DNA from: Ceratorhiza oryzae-sativae
Lineage: Eukaryota; Basidiomycota; Agaricomycetes; Cantharellales; Ceratobasidiaceae
Length of the DNA: 64,000 bases
Assembly: GCA_030998015.1 (NCBI GenBank)
Contig: JARWMV010000239.1
Coordinates: 434,001 to 498,000, forward strand
Reading direction: 5' to 3'
Shown here: piece by piece, positions 22,848 to 35,600 of the stretch
Layout of the letters: the number at the start of each line of letters is the position of its first letter
How positions within the stretch are numbered: the stretch's first letter is position 1
Translations under genes and position numbers: made by a program
The notes under the pieces: generated by a model
Seen by the model: only the letters and a program-made list of their open reading frames with translations
The model's database searches: none
What the model was told of the DNA's origin: nothing

Positions 22848-25800
22848 ATGTCTTCCAACGCTCTCTACCAGTCGCCGGGCTATGCCCAGAGCTCCGTACC
22901 CATCCCCACCACGCGCCCCCCGCCGACACGCGCCCCAGCGCGCACCGGCCCCTCTGGAACACTGAAACGCGGCAAGACACTGACCCGCCCGGAGCGTGGT
23001 GTCGCCCCCGCACCTCTCATCAACCCCCCAGCACCCCTCCTCCCCGCAGTAGGCACGCTCCCCGTTGTGGCCAAGACAACCGACAGCTCGTGGGACCCAT
23101 GGGTTACGTTTTCTCGCGTGGTCACATTCTGGGCTCCCAGCTTTTTGCTCTCGAGTCTTGGCGGTCTCAACGAAGCCGCGACGCGCCAGGCGTGGCGTGA
23201 AAAAGTCGCACTTTGCATCATTGCTGCCACCCTTGGAGGCATTGTCGGATTCGCGACCATTGGTCTCGAGCGGGTGCTCTGTCCAGAGTCCGCCGTTGCA
23301 CGACCCGGCGAGTTTGTTCGAATGGGGAAGCAACCCGGCGTGCTCGGAGTCGCTGGATGGCAGGTCAATATCACCAATGCTCTTACCCCTGCTGGGGTCA
23401 ACTTTTTCACCGACGCCCAGAAGCTGCCCGGCCAGGACATTACTGGATACTTCACCCGAACAGCCAACGATTATCCGCACTGTCGCGGAGCTACGTATGC
23501 TGCAGCGACCGACAACCCTTGTGCGACCGCTTGTCCGCTCGGGGCTCCGAACCAACAAACGCTTTCCTCGCTCCAGATCACCAACACCAGCTTGCAGATT
23601 GGCTACGACTGGGATCAGGTTTCGCTCCTCACCAACTACCTGGTCGTTGACGGCGCCGTCCTCAACTTTGGCTCGTATATGACCCAACACCCCAAATCTA
23701 TCCCCAACGATCCTATCGATACTGCCATTCGCACCGTTCTGCGTGTTCGCCCCGGTAATTCTGGCAAGGATGCGACCCGTCTGTTTGTGAACCGCCCCGA
23801 GCTCCAGGCCGCCATACCATGTCTCATGCAACGCTACTATGCTGGTCGCATCGACAAAATCACTCCAGGCTGCTTCGTCAGCTCACTCTTTCTTTACGTC
23901 TCGCTCATTGTCATCATGGGCATCGTCCTCATCCGTTTCGTCATGGCTTGCATTTTCAACTGGTTCCTGAGTGCTCGGCTGTCTGCACCGCCTAAAAACC
24001 TCAGTCGCACGGTGATTAGCCCCGCCGTTATGCCCGAGGGTGCGAACCTGGCGATCGACAGTAAAAACGGCACCGCGCCCTGGGCTGATGGCCGTCGGAA
24101 CAAGCTTAGCAAGAAGGCGCCTTCGTCGGGCCGTTCTAGCCCCGCCCCATCCAGCACTGGTGCCGGCGCAGCGCCGCTCATCACCGCAGCCCAGATTGGT
24201 GCGGAGCTCTACTCGGTCTGCCTGGTAACGTGTTACTCGGAGGGCGAAGCTGGTTTGCGAACCACTCTTGACTCGATCAGCGCAACGACATACTCGGACG
24301 AACGGAAGCTCTTGTTTGTCGTCGCAGACGGAATGGTAACCGGTGCAGGTGAAAAGATGTCGACGCCAGATATTTGCGTGAGCTTGTTGGATGCGGATCC
24401 GAGATTTGGCAACCCGATGCCCATGGCATACGACGCGATTGGAAGTGGCGCAAAGAAGGCTAACCGTGCAATGGTGTATGCAGGTCACTACAGTACGTAC
24501 GATTTGACGTCTTTGATCGAGCAGCTGTAGTAACGAAACCCCACTAGCCAAAAAGGGCCGACGAACACCGATGGTCATTGTCGTCAAGTGCGGCACAGAG
24601 GCCGAGGCCGCAAAGGACAAGAAGCCCGGCAACCGTGGCAAACGCGACAGTCAACTTATCCTCATGAACTTTTTCTCGCGTGTCACATACAACGACCGAA
24701 TGACGCCTTTGGACTTTGATCTGTTCCGCAAGCTCCATGTGCTAATGGGAGTTACTCCGGACTTTTTTGAAGTTTGTCTGATGGTGAGTCCTTGTGGTGG
24801 ACCGTGGATGAGACTGCTGAGCGTTTCTTCCCCACAGGTTGACGCGGATACCAAAGTCTTCCCGGAATCACTGAAGCAACTCGTTAATTGCATGCACCAT
24901 GACAACTATATCATGGGTGTGTGTGGCGAGACCCGTATTGCAAACAAGCGCGAGTCGTGGGTCACAGCCATCCAGGTCTACGAATACTTTATTTCCCATC
25001 ACTTGGCCAAGGCCTTCGAGTCCGTGTTTGGTGGTGTTACTTGTTTGCCCGGATGTTTCTCGCTTTATCGGCTCAAGGCGCGCAAGGCCGATGATGACGA
25101 CTGGGTCCCGCTACTCGTCAAACCCGAAATTGTCCGCGAGTACAGCCAGAGCGAGGTCCACACATTACACCAAAAGAATTTGCTGCTCCTCGGTGAAGAT
25201 CGATTCTGACGACCCTCCTCATTCGCACGTTCCCGAACCGCAAAATGATGTTTTGTCCTCAAGCACGGTGCCGAACGGTCGTTCCGGACACATTCAAGAT
25301 GCTGCTCTCCCAACGCCGACGATGGATCAACTCGACGATGCACAACCTGATGGAACTCGTACGCGTCCGCAACCTGTGTGGTACATTCTGCTTCTCGATG
25401 CAGTTTGTCGTATTCATGGACCTGATCGGAACGACTATTTTGCCCGTGGCCATTGCACTCACATATGTACTCATCGTCACGCTGGCGATGGACCCGCCAA
25501 ACACGTTTGAAAAGGCGATCCCGCTCATGCTGCTCTGTACTGTTATCGGCTTGCCTGCGGTTTTGATCTGATCACTACGCGCAAGGTGGTGTACGTGTTT
25601 TGGATGTTCATCTATCTGCTGGCGCTCCCGATTTGGAATTTTATTCTTCCTGTGTACGCCTATTGGCATTTCGATGATTTCTCGTGGGGTGAGACTCGGT
25701 GAGTTTGGCTGTTGTTTAGGTTCAGGTTCAGCGCTAACGAGAGTGATGATCAGCAAAGTCGAGGGTGAAGGGAAAGACACTGGCCACGGTGATGGTGAGG

Positions 25801-26345
25801 GAGTCGCGGCTCAAGTTCCGCTCCGACGATGGGAAGACTGGGAACGGTCTCGGCTGCGCAAGCTCAAGCGCGAGGAGAAACGACGCCGCGAGTTTGAGCG
25901 AGCACACGGACAATTCAACAACGGACTGCGCGCCGATGAATCGTACTATGACGGCAACTCGGACACGGTCTCGATCGTCTCGTCTGAAGATGACATGTGG
26001 GCACACCAGGTTGGAGGGTACAACGAGCAGAGTTCACAGTATCCGCCTCCCCCTGTTACACTCCATCGACCGGACGGCGCGAAACGCAACGGGAGCAGTG
26101 GACATGGTGATTCGGATGAAGGCGGGTACAGCCCCCCACCTGTCCCCCCGCTTCCTCGAGGCGTGCCGCTTACGGACGGGTATACGCCCGTGCACCGAGA
26201 CAGTCCGGGCACGCCTGTCAGCGCGAGTAGTGCAGTCTGGGAGCGAACACATGCGAAACGACGGAGTGCTGGTGGACAGCGACAGATGGATCAAGAAGCG
26301 CGACCGACGTATGGTCCGCTTGGCCCTCTTGGTCCTTCGAGGTAG
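22848..26345 (+). CDS. Class IV-type (Chs3-like) chitin synthase, two frame breaks
   Basis: Membrane beta-glycosyltransferase polymerising UDP-GlcNAc into cell-wall chitin. Exons are 22848-24492, 24548-24783, 24838-25698 and 25754-26345. With two repaired bases they give about 1111 residues. The N-terminal Pro-rich cytosolic part is followed by a membrane segment ([20 protein letters not shown]) and a long extracytosolic domain with cysteines. A second membrane segment ([19 protein letters not shown]) precedes the catalytic domain: [37 protein letters not shown] and the QRRRW product-binding motif. C-terminal membrane helices and a charged Pro-rich tail follow. In-frame TGA codons at 25207-25209 and 25569-25571 interrupt conserved sequence. 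In both, adding one C to TCTGA restores the frame. The upstream frame is open to 22686 without an ATG, so 22848 is the chosen start. Confidence 0.93.
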
Positions 26346-27070
26346 AACCGGCTTTTGTTTTTCTCGCCTGTTTTTTTGGTTAGAGAGGAAGATTGTAGTA
26401 GATTATCACCCAGATCCAGTAATGACGTTGTTGCATAGCTATCTATCCCTGTTTTTCTCCCCCCCCCTTTTTTTTTTCTGGAGCATCGCATCCTCGGGAC
26501 ACTACTCTCTACTCGTTCTTTCATATCACTCTCGCTCTCAGTCATATCTCTCCAACTGCACATGTCGGCGATGCTCCGTTTTCCTGACTCATTGCCTCTT
26601 TTTTTTTATCCTCGATCCGTGACTTTCGTTGATCTCGTGGATTTGCATATTAAAGATTTTATTGATGCACTCAAATCGGGTTGATGATGAAGCGAACTAG
26701 CAGGGGCGTCTCAGATTTATTTTTTTGGATTTCATCAAATTCAAAGTGGTCTAGCGAGGATACAGCCCAAAGCAAAGACGAAAAAGGACAAGATATGGAT
26801 CGCATGTGGAAAAATTAGGCTATCAAGCAGAGAGAAGAGAATGAGATGGCATAGACCAGCAACGTGTGTGAGAGATACAAGCATGGTTGCCGTGGCAGCA
26901 GACAAGCGAAACAAATAACCAAAAACCGTTGTGCGAAGAAACGTGAATAAAGATGGCAAAACGGCGAGAATGAAACCGATACAACAACATCCAGTATCCA
27001 GTGTATTACGTGATAGCAAGCAAGACATACAATGCATCATGAGGCTGTCGTCAAATGGAACCGCACATGT
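26346..27070. other. Convergent 3' flank with homopolymer tracts
   Basis: 725 bp between two convergent genes. It holds C- and T-runs at about 26459-26479 and a T-run at 26600-26608. The minus-strand ORF at 26741-27040 has hydrophobic low-complexity sequence and is not supported as a gene. Confidence 0.5.
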
Positions 27071-28178
27071 CTAGGTGGCTTGCTTGCGGGGTCGCCGAGC
27101 GGCCTTGGTAAACTCGTCATCGACCGAAAGCGGGGAATCTTCTTTGGATTTAGCCTCGACTGGCTCTTTGGATTTGAGCTCGCTCTCGTCTGAGATGGAA
27201 GCCTCGGATCGACGGCGCACCCTGCGGGGCTTGACCTCGCCCAACTCGCGCTCGATCGACGCGAGCGAGGGGATGATGTAGTTGACGTCTTTGCGGGCGC
27301 GCTTGGAGGTTCTGAGCTCGCGCTTCTCGTTTCCGGTGCCGGATGCGTCAGCTCGGCGCTTCCGAGAGGTTGGGGCGGCCTGAGTGGCTGATGCTCCTGC
27401 GGGTTCGCCGTTCAGATACTCGAGCGTGCGGCTGGCGGGGCGGCGGGTCCGGACCGGGCGGCGGCCTTGGTCTGCATGCTGGGTGATGATGGCCTGCTGG
27501 GCGGCGGCGGCGGCCTCGATCGACTCGAGCGACGGGAGCTCGACGGGCGGGACACGCGAGTCGAGGATCGGCAGATAGAGCGGGAACTGGGCGCGCGGGC
27601 GAACGAGCGAGATCGGGGCCGGACGCGGGGTGGCGGCGGTGGACTTGGTGGAACGCTGGTGGGCGGGGAGGGGCGAGGGTGGGACTCGGTAGCTATATGT
27701 CATCGGAGAGAGGGCAGGTGGTGTGTGTTGATCAGCTCATCAGGGATTCTTCCAAGAGGCCAGGCTGGCTGGCTGGGGATGCAATGCACACTTACCGAGG
27801 CCGTTCGCGGGTGTCTTTAATTGCTGGCTCGGGCTCATCGAGCTCTGGCGTGCGGGGGCGCACGAGCTGCTCGGGCGTGCGTGCGCTGGCTGCATGGCGC
27901 AGGACGGCTGCGAGGTCGACGGTGCCGAGCGACACGACTTTGGTCGAGGCGCTGTGTCCGAGGATCGTCGTGTGCGTCACGCTCACTGGGCTGAATCGCT
28001 TGCGCCTGGATGCGGGTGTGTTGCGTTCGGTGGAGCTCGTCGACGACGAGGACTGCTCAGACTGGGCCGATGACACGGGTGTGCGCGGGAGACGGAGCGA
28101 GCTGGCCGAGACGAGGAAACGCGAGCGATGGGGCGGGAGCGCAAAGGGCAGCCCGGGGGCTGTCTGCACCGATGCCAT
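27071..28178 (-). CDS. Disordered basic protein, paralogue A
   Basis: I do not recognise a known family. The start is ATG 28178-28176 (MASVQTAPGLPF). A single intron lies between codons for RERPR and YRVPPSP (about 27796 to 27693). The protein is Ser/Pro/Arg-rich and mostly disordered. Conserved blocks shared with the divergent neighbour at 29479-30686 are: an N-terminal SRFLVSASSLRL block, RRKRFSPVSV, VVSLG, the intron at the same place before YR-x-PP, FPLYLP, and RTRRPASRTLEYL. The C-terminal half has several basic clusters (SRKRRAD, SKRARKD, KPRRVRRRS) that look like nuclear localisation signals. A nuclear or chromatin-associated role is inference only. Confidence 0.65.
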
Positions 28179-29478
28179 GGTGGGGCGGCGGGTTGGACGA
28201 CGCGAAGAGCGACGGGCGCAGCGCGGGAATGCTGGGTGTATGCTCGTGGGCGACGAGAGACGGGGGCGCGGCGGGTGTGCTTGGGATCGAGCGCAGGACG
28301 GGACGGGCGTCGTCGGCGAGTGGTGTGGTGTTGGCGGACGGATGTGCTGAGATTTGTGCGGTCGGCTGCTCCGGGACGGTGTGGTAGGACCCTGACCAGG
28401 GCTCAATGAGAGCGTCGCGTGCCAGAGCTCGACACTTTTTGCATTGCAAATCCCCCGATGATCAGATATTGGCCGGACCTGTTCTCGCCTGGCATGCCCG
28501 GTCGAGTCTCAGCTATTGCGATGCCCCAGCTGGCGCAGGCATCGACCCCGCCCACATATATGCGTCTGCTCCCACGCTCGGCGCAGCCGATGGCACGCAG
28601 CTCACGCACGCGGCGTAGCGTTTGTATTCGTCGCCAGGATGTCTATATTGGGAGCATGCCAAGTCCCCTGTGTTTCTGCCGGCCCCGGCGTCTATGCGTC
28701 CGGCGGTGCCCGAGCGACGTTGCCAGCACCACACGCAAGCGACCCGCGAGAAATGAATAAACCGATCATGTGACTTACGCGTTGTTTGGCCGGGTCTCCA
28801 GGCCCACTCGGACCGTATTGGCTAGGCTTGACAGAGTGGCGCTTGGTGGTGACGCATCCATTGTCCGCAATCGCAGCAGACGTCGGCCCAAACGTTGGCG
28901 GCAGGCGCTGTACCAGCCTCGGCCTCGATCCAGGGCAAGAACAGCGAAAACCAACGGCGATGCTGATGGATGGGGCGAGGCTGGCTCCAGCCGGGTCCAC
29001 CACGCATACAGTCGCCCATGGTGGTCGATACAATGCCTATATCCATCTGAAGCAATCCTATGTGTGTCTGGCCATGGACCACCGTCCCGCATTCAGGCCG
29101 TCGTGGTCCAGCGCGAGCAGGAGGAGTCCAGGAGCCCACACGTGGTGGACCCTGACGGATGTAATTCAAGACGGCCCCGAATGGTCAAAGGCAGAGCACC
29201 AGCAGCACCACTCTCTGCGCATCACCCGAGCGACTGCTACCACCGCCAGTCTCAGTGTCGGCGACTGCTGCCTCTGCGCCCTCCACGCCCGCCGACCCCT
29301 CTCGCGTTTCCCGCGCACGACCCGCTCGCCGCCTTGAGCCGCTGTCAGGCGTCACTCCGCCCAGACCTCAACACCGAGCACGGCCGCGACAGCATTGGTA
29401 TCACCATCCCCATCGTCTTCTCGACGCTCGCATCTACCCACACTCGATTGCTCACGTTCGTCGCTGCACACGACAGCC
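28179..29478. other. Shared upstream region of the divergent paralogue pair
   Basis: 1.3 kb of GC-rich DNA between two divergent start codons. Open frames occur on both strands (for example 28786-29337 plus, 28822-29169 minus) but none has a family motif. The coding frame of the second exon of the plus-strand gene happens to stay open back to 28770, which inflates one ORF. Likely holds both promoters. Confidence 0.45.
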
Positions 29479-30686
29479 ATGGCCACGCTCGCAGCTCCCA
29501 ACCGCTCGCGCTTTCTCATCTCCGAGAGTGCCCTCAAGCTCTCGCTGACGCCCCCGCCCTCCGCAACACCCACAGGCTCGGTCTCGTCCGGGTCCTCGGC
29601 CTCGTCCAACTCGAGCTCATCGTTTGCCGTGCGCCGCAAACAGTTCCGCCCGATGTCTGTGCCCGCCGACCCAGCCCAGCCTCGTGTGCACAGCGAATCC
29701 GAGTCCCTCGTGTCGCTCGGCATCGTCCTCGTCGTCTCGGGTGCTCACCCAGAGCCATACGTTCGTCGCTCGCTCAAGCGGCCCTTCCGTGCCGTCGACC
29801 GCGAGCCCAAGGAGCGCGACGGCCCACCCAGGGAACAGCCCCGGTATGTTCTGTTCCACCGCTGATTCCAGCCATTGCGCGCACCCAGTGCTCATTATGG
29901 GCCTCCAATCCTTGTCGCGCACACAGATACCGCCCCCCACCGCCGGACGCCCCCCTACCGATGCGCAGGCGCTTGCGCCCCACTCATGCCCTGGCGCGGA
30001 AGCTCCCGCTGTATCACCCCGCTCGCCCTCTCCGCGAGCTCCCGCCTCTACCCACCCCGGCCGACGTTCAGGCCGCCGTGCCCGAGCCCCAGGCGACTCG
30101 TACATCCAGCCGCACTCGTCGCCCGCCGCCGCGCAACCTCGAGCATCTCATCGTGGCGGTGTCGAATACCGTCCGCACACGCGAGCGAGAAAAAGACAAG
30201 GACCGCCATGACCGAGACCGGGAGCGCAGCCCCGCCAAGAAGCGCAAGGTTGTGGTGCTCGCGACCGACGAGATGGACATCGATGTCGAGGTCCCTGCGT
30301 CTGTACCCGAAGCGGTCCCAGCGCCTGCCGCTCCGGCTCATGCCGAGTCGGGACGATCGAGCTCGCGCAGCGCTGCATCCAAGAAAAAGGCGCCTGCGCC
30401 CGAACCGAGTCCTATGGTCGAAGATACTCCCCCGGTCGAGGACCGGAGTCTCCGGCGTGTGACTCGGCGGGGCAAGGACATTTCTGTGACGCCGACGCCT
30501 CCGCCGATCGAACCCCCCAAGGAAGCCCAGACGTCTAGGACTCAGTCGTCTCGTGCGTCTTCTCGCAAGTCGCGCCCGAGCAAGACCGGAAGTGAGGGCG
30601 AATCAACGCCCGCCGCTACCCCGGTGCCTACACCGGCCGTCACCCGGCGAACGAGCGCACGCAAGTCGAGCGGTGGTGATTCATGA
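29479..30686 (+). CDS. Disordered basic protein, paralogue B
   Basis: Paralogue of the gene at 27071-28178, transcribed away from it. The start ATG is 29479 (MATLAAPNRSRFLISESALKL). One intron (about 29843-29927) begins GTATGT after EQPR and joins to YRPPPPDAPLP, exactly matching the intron place in paralogue A. Shared blocks: SRFLISESALKL, RRKQFRPMSV, LVSLG, LPLYHP and TRRPPPRNLEHL. Exon 2 continues with a charged Arg/Asp/Glu/Lys stretch (REREKDKDRHDRDRERS), a basic AKKRKVVV cluster that resembles a nuclear localisation signal, and Ser/Pro-rich repeats to the end. No enzymatic domain. Lineage-specific nuclear protein family is inference. Confidence 0.65.
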
Positions 30687-31578
30687 TCAGCTTGACTCGG
30701 CTCGACTCGCGTGACGTGTTTATGGACTATGCGTTATGACCATTCTCATCCTTGTCCTGTCGGTTTCCTGGTTGTGTGTCCCTAAGTAATGTTCTCTTGC
30801 TTTTTCTGTTTCGTTTTGCAGTCTGTTGTACTCGATCGCTGGTTGCTCGCAGTTGTATGGGTCACTTGTTGTGTCGCACTCCTGCTCTCCTTTTTTATCC
30901 ACCCGCGTGTCTCTCCCTGCCTCGGATGTCTTGCCTGTTCTCCTTTTGTTTTCTGCGGGTTTTGGTCGTCTTGTCTTCTCTCGCCCTATGGTCACCCACG
31001 GTCGCTGCCCATCGTTTTTCTCATTTCATCTGCCCATCCAACAATCATCTCGCGGACCAACATATCTGCATCCCTCACATCCACCCACTCATATATATAC
31101 TAATGTACCATCCCCCTCATGTAACTCATGTCTTGAATCTCGATCTTCTTTTTTTGCTCTTGTGTCGGACCTGGCCCCTCGAAACGCCCCACGTCATCTT
31201 TCATCCGGAGCTCGAAGTGTGGGAACAAACCACGTGAATGCCGATCACTGCAGGGTCCTTCCCGTGGCTGTGCTTGTCGATCGGGCGTCTCACATCCAGT
31301 GGGGCGTCATTTGAAATGGATTTCGAGAGATCCCCCATGTTGGTTGCTGAGGCGTGAAACGTAAAAACGCTGAGAAAGATATTAGCCACGCTGTTCTAGG
31401 CCGCTGCTGTTGCTGCTGGGATGAGATGTGTGCCGGCCGGTGCTGCCCGATTGATGCAGTCCCTAGACAACGTCACGATGAACATCGAGCTACGCATGGT
31501 AAATCTTGGTCATCAAGCCTAACATGATGCAACGTATATTCCCTAAATAAACTACGAATACAAGTGAGCGCTGGCGGT
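30687..31578. other. Convergent 3' flank
   Basis: About 890 bp between convergent genes. It is T-rich on the plus strand; the ORFs at 30752-31314 have three overlapping frames and no recognisable domain, so they are taken as chance. Confidence 0.45.
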
Positions 31579-32582
31579 TTAACCAGACCAGACGGCAGGG
31601 CCGGGCAGAGCGTAGCTGGTCACAGGCGGCCAGTAAATGTTGATCAGGATGCCGGGCTCGGAGCCTTTTAGCAACAAAGGATTAGTCAAAAGAAACGCGG
31701 GGCGCGCGCGTAGTTGACGCTAGCGGCTTACCAGTGTAGACGCCTGGGATAGAGACCTTTGCGGGATTGCCGGATCCGTTTCCTGTGACGTTGATCTGTG
31801 CACAGCTGATCTACATATGCGCACAGATGTCATTAGCACCGCAAATCCAAGACGTAAAAGAAATGTCTGGCTTTTGTGGAGGCACTTACGTAGAACTGCG
31901 CACCACCAGCGCTCGAGGCACCGTGAAGAGCGATGTGCTCGACGCGGAGGAGGTATTGTCCTGGCGGGGTATTGGCTGGGATCTTGAATTTGAACGTCGA
32001 CTGGTCTGGTTGTGATGTGAGTACACGAGGGTGTATCGGAATTGTGAAAGAACGTACTGTCGGTGGGCCACGCGAGGGAGCCGGTGGTAAAGCTCGCACC
32101 GATCGCGTAGATCTTGAACCAGTTGGCGCCACTGCCGTCCCAGGTCGATGCGGTCAAGCCAGACGGGACCTTGCCGAGGTACACTTGGAGCGGACCGGGG
32201 TGGCTCAGGCCTATATAGTCGATGTGAGCTTGGGGGCTTGTGATCACGTGGGTCAACCTCACCAATGTCAGACTGGAAGCCTACGGTAGACCCGGCGGCA
32301 ACGGTGGAGGTTTGTGTAGAGCCCCCAGAAGCGAGGCCACCGACGTTGCACCGGAAGTCGTTCGACTTGACGTCCGTCACCTAATTGGCCGCTTTAGTTG
32401 TATTTCCATTTGTTTTCTACGAGTATACTCACAGGCGAATTGATGTTGGTGTTTTGGCGGATGTAGACATACTCGCCGTTGACTGTACCAGCGGGGTCAA
32501 TGTACTTGAAGAACCGGTAGTGAGCCAACGCGGGTTGGATGGCAGCAGCAGCGAGAGCAATGAGAGCGAATGCAGACTTCAT
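31579..32582 (-). CDS. AA9 lytic polysaccharide monooxygenase (copy 2)
   Basis: Secreted copper oxidase acting on cellulose-type glucans. The start ATG is 32582-32580, the stop TAA 31581-31579. The signal peptide ends PALA and the mature protein begins HYRF, giving the catalytic N-terminal His. The second copper His is in LSHPGP and the axial Tyr is in GGAQFYISCAQ. Six exons have the same intron positions and phases as copy 1 at 6160-7133. Most blocks are near identical, for example TDVKSND, RCNVGGLASG, GSGANWFKI, GSLAWPTD and PPGQYLLR. The proteins differ mainly near the N-terminus (FFKYIDPAGTVNGEY here) and just before LSHPGP. The copies are inverted and about 24 kb apart. No carbohydrate-binding module and no frame defect. 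Confidence 0.95.
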
Positions 32583-32637
32583 AGTGTTCAGGGCCGATTT
32601 TTTTTTGGTGAATAAAAGGCAGCGGTCTGAGTCACGC

Positions 32638-32644
32638 ATTTATA
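32638..32644 (-). promoter_or_regulatory. TATA box of LPMO gene 2
   Basis: TATAAAT on the minus strand, about 56 bp before the start codon, the same heptamer and nearly the same spacing as in LPMO gene 1. Confidence 0.6.
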
Positions 32645-35600
32645 GCTCTTCAGGGGACATACTCGGGTAGTCGGGAGGCCAATTTGCGCGCGAGGACGTT
32701 GCGCTAGAGACTACCGTGGCCGTGTGACGACTCTACCGGGGATCCTCCAAAGTTGGCCCGACGCTGGTGCCGCTTAGGAGTTTATATGGTGATATGCCAA
32801 GATTCAAGCTTCGCTCGGGACGGTGGATTGGAGAGCTGTGATTGGCTGATTCGATACGCGCTAATGATGCATCGGCTAGACAGAGGATAGGAAGGATGAG
32901 CAATTGCTTGTGCATCGGCAGGTCATGATGATAGAAGTACTACGGTCCGCGACGGGAGAGGCCACCTGTTGTGATAGAAGGGTTCGTCCCCTGAACAAGT
33001 GTGATTGGAATGGTCACCTGTGCTGTCCGAGTTGTCAAGTCAAATTAGATTCCTCGTCGTCCGAGGTAAATGAGGGGATTCCATAAGCGACGGTTGGGGA
33101 GGTTCTTATACGTCATTGTCTGCAGATTGCTGAATGTGACGTGCGTGGTACATAACCACCTTGCCTTCTTCAGTTGCCTTCAATCATTCCAGAGCATGGG
33201 ATGCTCAAGGATGGGAGGTTTACGATATTCGCTAGCGGAGGCTGTTGAATCGTATCAACGGGGAGATGAATAATGAACGAGCGGAGATTTCGTAGCCTTC
33301 CATGGCAGATTTGTCGGAAATTATTGGTTTGGAATCCAGAGATGTGGCCAAACCATCCCAGAAGGTCCGCCCGCTCCAGGTATATAGAGCAATTCGGTCA
33401 AGTAATTTAAAATTAAAATCGTAGCTACAATTCATTGATCGTAATCCAAGAAGAAGTTGCGAGGTGAATCCATGTTTTGCTTCGCATCCAGCCCGGCTGC
33501 TCGTTTTGGTGCTGCACGTGACTATATGCGTAGGTCTGGTATACACCGAGTGACCTGTGCGCCAAGCTCAGTTAATAATGTCCGCCATTTTAGCCAGAGA
33601 TAGAGAGGCACTCAGATGTTAGCCCACCATCTCTTCCTTCATCCTTCCTTTCTTCCTCGACCTGCAATCCATGAATGCAAGCATTCGCTATCTGTCTCGT
33701 GGCACTCGCCATCATCCTGATGTTATCATTCCTGACTGACCCGTTCCGGAGAATCGTAACTCCATCCTAGGCTTCGCAGGCTTTGCCATGAGCTCAATCA
33801 ATTGAGCGTAGATTTTTCTCGCTGATGCGCGGCTAACCCCAGCCCGTAGCCTGTCACTCGGCGCCCCCCTCTTCCAGCAGCAGCCTGGTCGCTGAGATGC
33901 TCCCAGTACAATCTCCCATCGTACGCTGTTACATACCCGTATCGGCCCTTACTTTTGGTGGTCCGCACCTGTGGTAGTCCACGACTGGACTTGTGCAGTC
34001 GTCTATTACACCGAAGATCGTTCATACCGGCTCGCTGATGATTACACCTTGGGGTGGAGTGCTGACCCTCGGGTGTCCACGTTTATTCTCGGCGCAATCG
34101 CTCGGCCCCACAACAAGCCCGGACGAGCCCGGGCTATCACACTGGCATCATGTATGCTGCGCCCAGACCACAGATTTTCACCCGTGCTGAGCTGCCCCGC
34201 CTTTTGGCACCTCCGCGTCCGGTCTCCCGGCTTTACCCGCCTCTAACTCAGGGTGACTCTTACTCCACCGACACCCACAGGTTTTCTAACGCTCCCCTTC
34301 TGTAAGAGGTCGAGACCTTTGTGTCTGCAAGCCTTAAGTTCCTGACTTGGAATGCCCGCTTCACTACGCTCACTGTCACTCGATGTGCCAAACGATGATC
34401 CGGCTGCATTTGCCCCGTGGGCTGGCCACATCTTCACCGTTCCCACGATCCCCGGGGTACCTATCGATCGACGATATAGGTCCGTACGAGGTAGCGCCAG
34501 AGTTAGCGTGGCCCATGAGCATATCTGTGGTTGGTTGTGCGCGGCAGGTCTGATGGGGCTGTTGTGTGGGTAATCGTCGATCACTCACACGTCTTGATAG
34601 TGGTATGGTGGCTACTCAGTTCTTTGTAGCCTTGTACCCCGCTACACAACGTGTCTAGTACGACCTAGTTGGAAGAGTTCGCGTAGCAGCAAGTGGTGAG
34701 TGTTTCAGCTCGGCAACCGAATTATTCGTTGTTAAAGCCTAACTCTTGCATCTATTTTAGATGGTTTACCCGTCAGTATATCTTCGACAGGCTATAGTGT
34801 GATGAATTGACTAGATGAAGGAGGCTGGGTTCGGGGCTTAGCGCGACCTCTTTCGACTACTTCATCGAGGTGAGACCGAAGCGGCATGCAACGGTAGGCT
34901 GGATCATGAGCAGGAAGGATGAATGAGGTCAACCGATACCCTCGACAACACCACATATACCCGTCATCAGCGATAATTAACCTCTATCACCACCTAACCT
35001 CTTCCCTCTGTGTCGAATCGTTACATTCTGCTGGTCCAACGCTAGGGGAGGCAAATCGTCCTCAGCCGCCGCTACATTCTATCTCACCTGCTCGTGAGAC
35101 TTGCATTCCATTGTTTGTGTTTATACATTGGATGATGCTTGCGTGCCACAATGGTTGTGTTAGATTTGATCCTTTGTAAAATGTCTGTAGGTTTACAAAG
35201 TCCATGAAAACCTAATGGTCTCAATTCTGTGCCGGAATGATATACTTGCCCAATTCAGCAATTGTATTCTTTAGACTCGATCAAGCACCGATCGACGCTC
35301 GATGTGCTGACATCGGTACGATATCATCGCTTTGGAGCACCACTACCAACTTGATTGCCCGTGGACAGGGTGAGCTCATGAAAGACAAGCAACCATTTTG
35401 GGAGCGGCAGACTGACGCACGTGTTCTCATCGACAGCCTAATCTATTGACCATATGGACCAGGCACCACTCCTGCCACAGCACAGTCGCACCACTCACCG
35501 ACTCGGCCCCCGTCCAGTCCGATTTCCCGAAGGGCTCGATACTCCAAGATGTAGGGGCACAGGACGTTCCAGCTCCGGTCCGGATGAGCGCGATGCCGCC

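Noticed and set aside
22722..23831. 369-codon minus-strand ORF
   Set aside because: Fully antisense to the chitin synthase N-terminal half; a shadow frame without motifs.
25204..25571. Programmed ribosomal frameshifting in chitin synthase
   Set aside because: The needed shift is -1 without a slippery heptamer, and identical single-base defects occur in many unrelated genes here.
28770..29478. 5' part of a 638-codon plus-strand ORF
   Set aside because: Only the second exon of paralogue B uses this frame. Upstream of 29479 the frame is open by chance and the real first exon is in another frame, supported by the paralogue.
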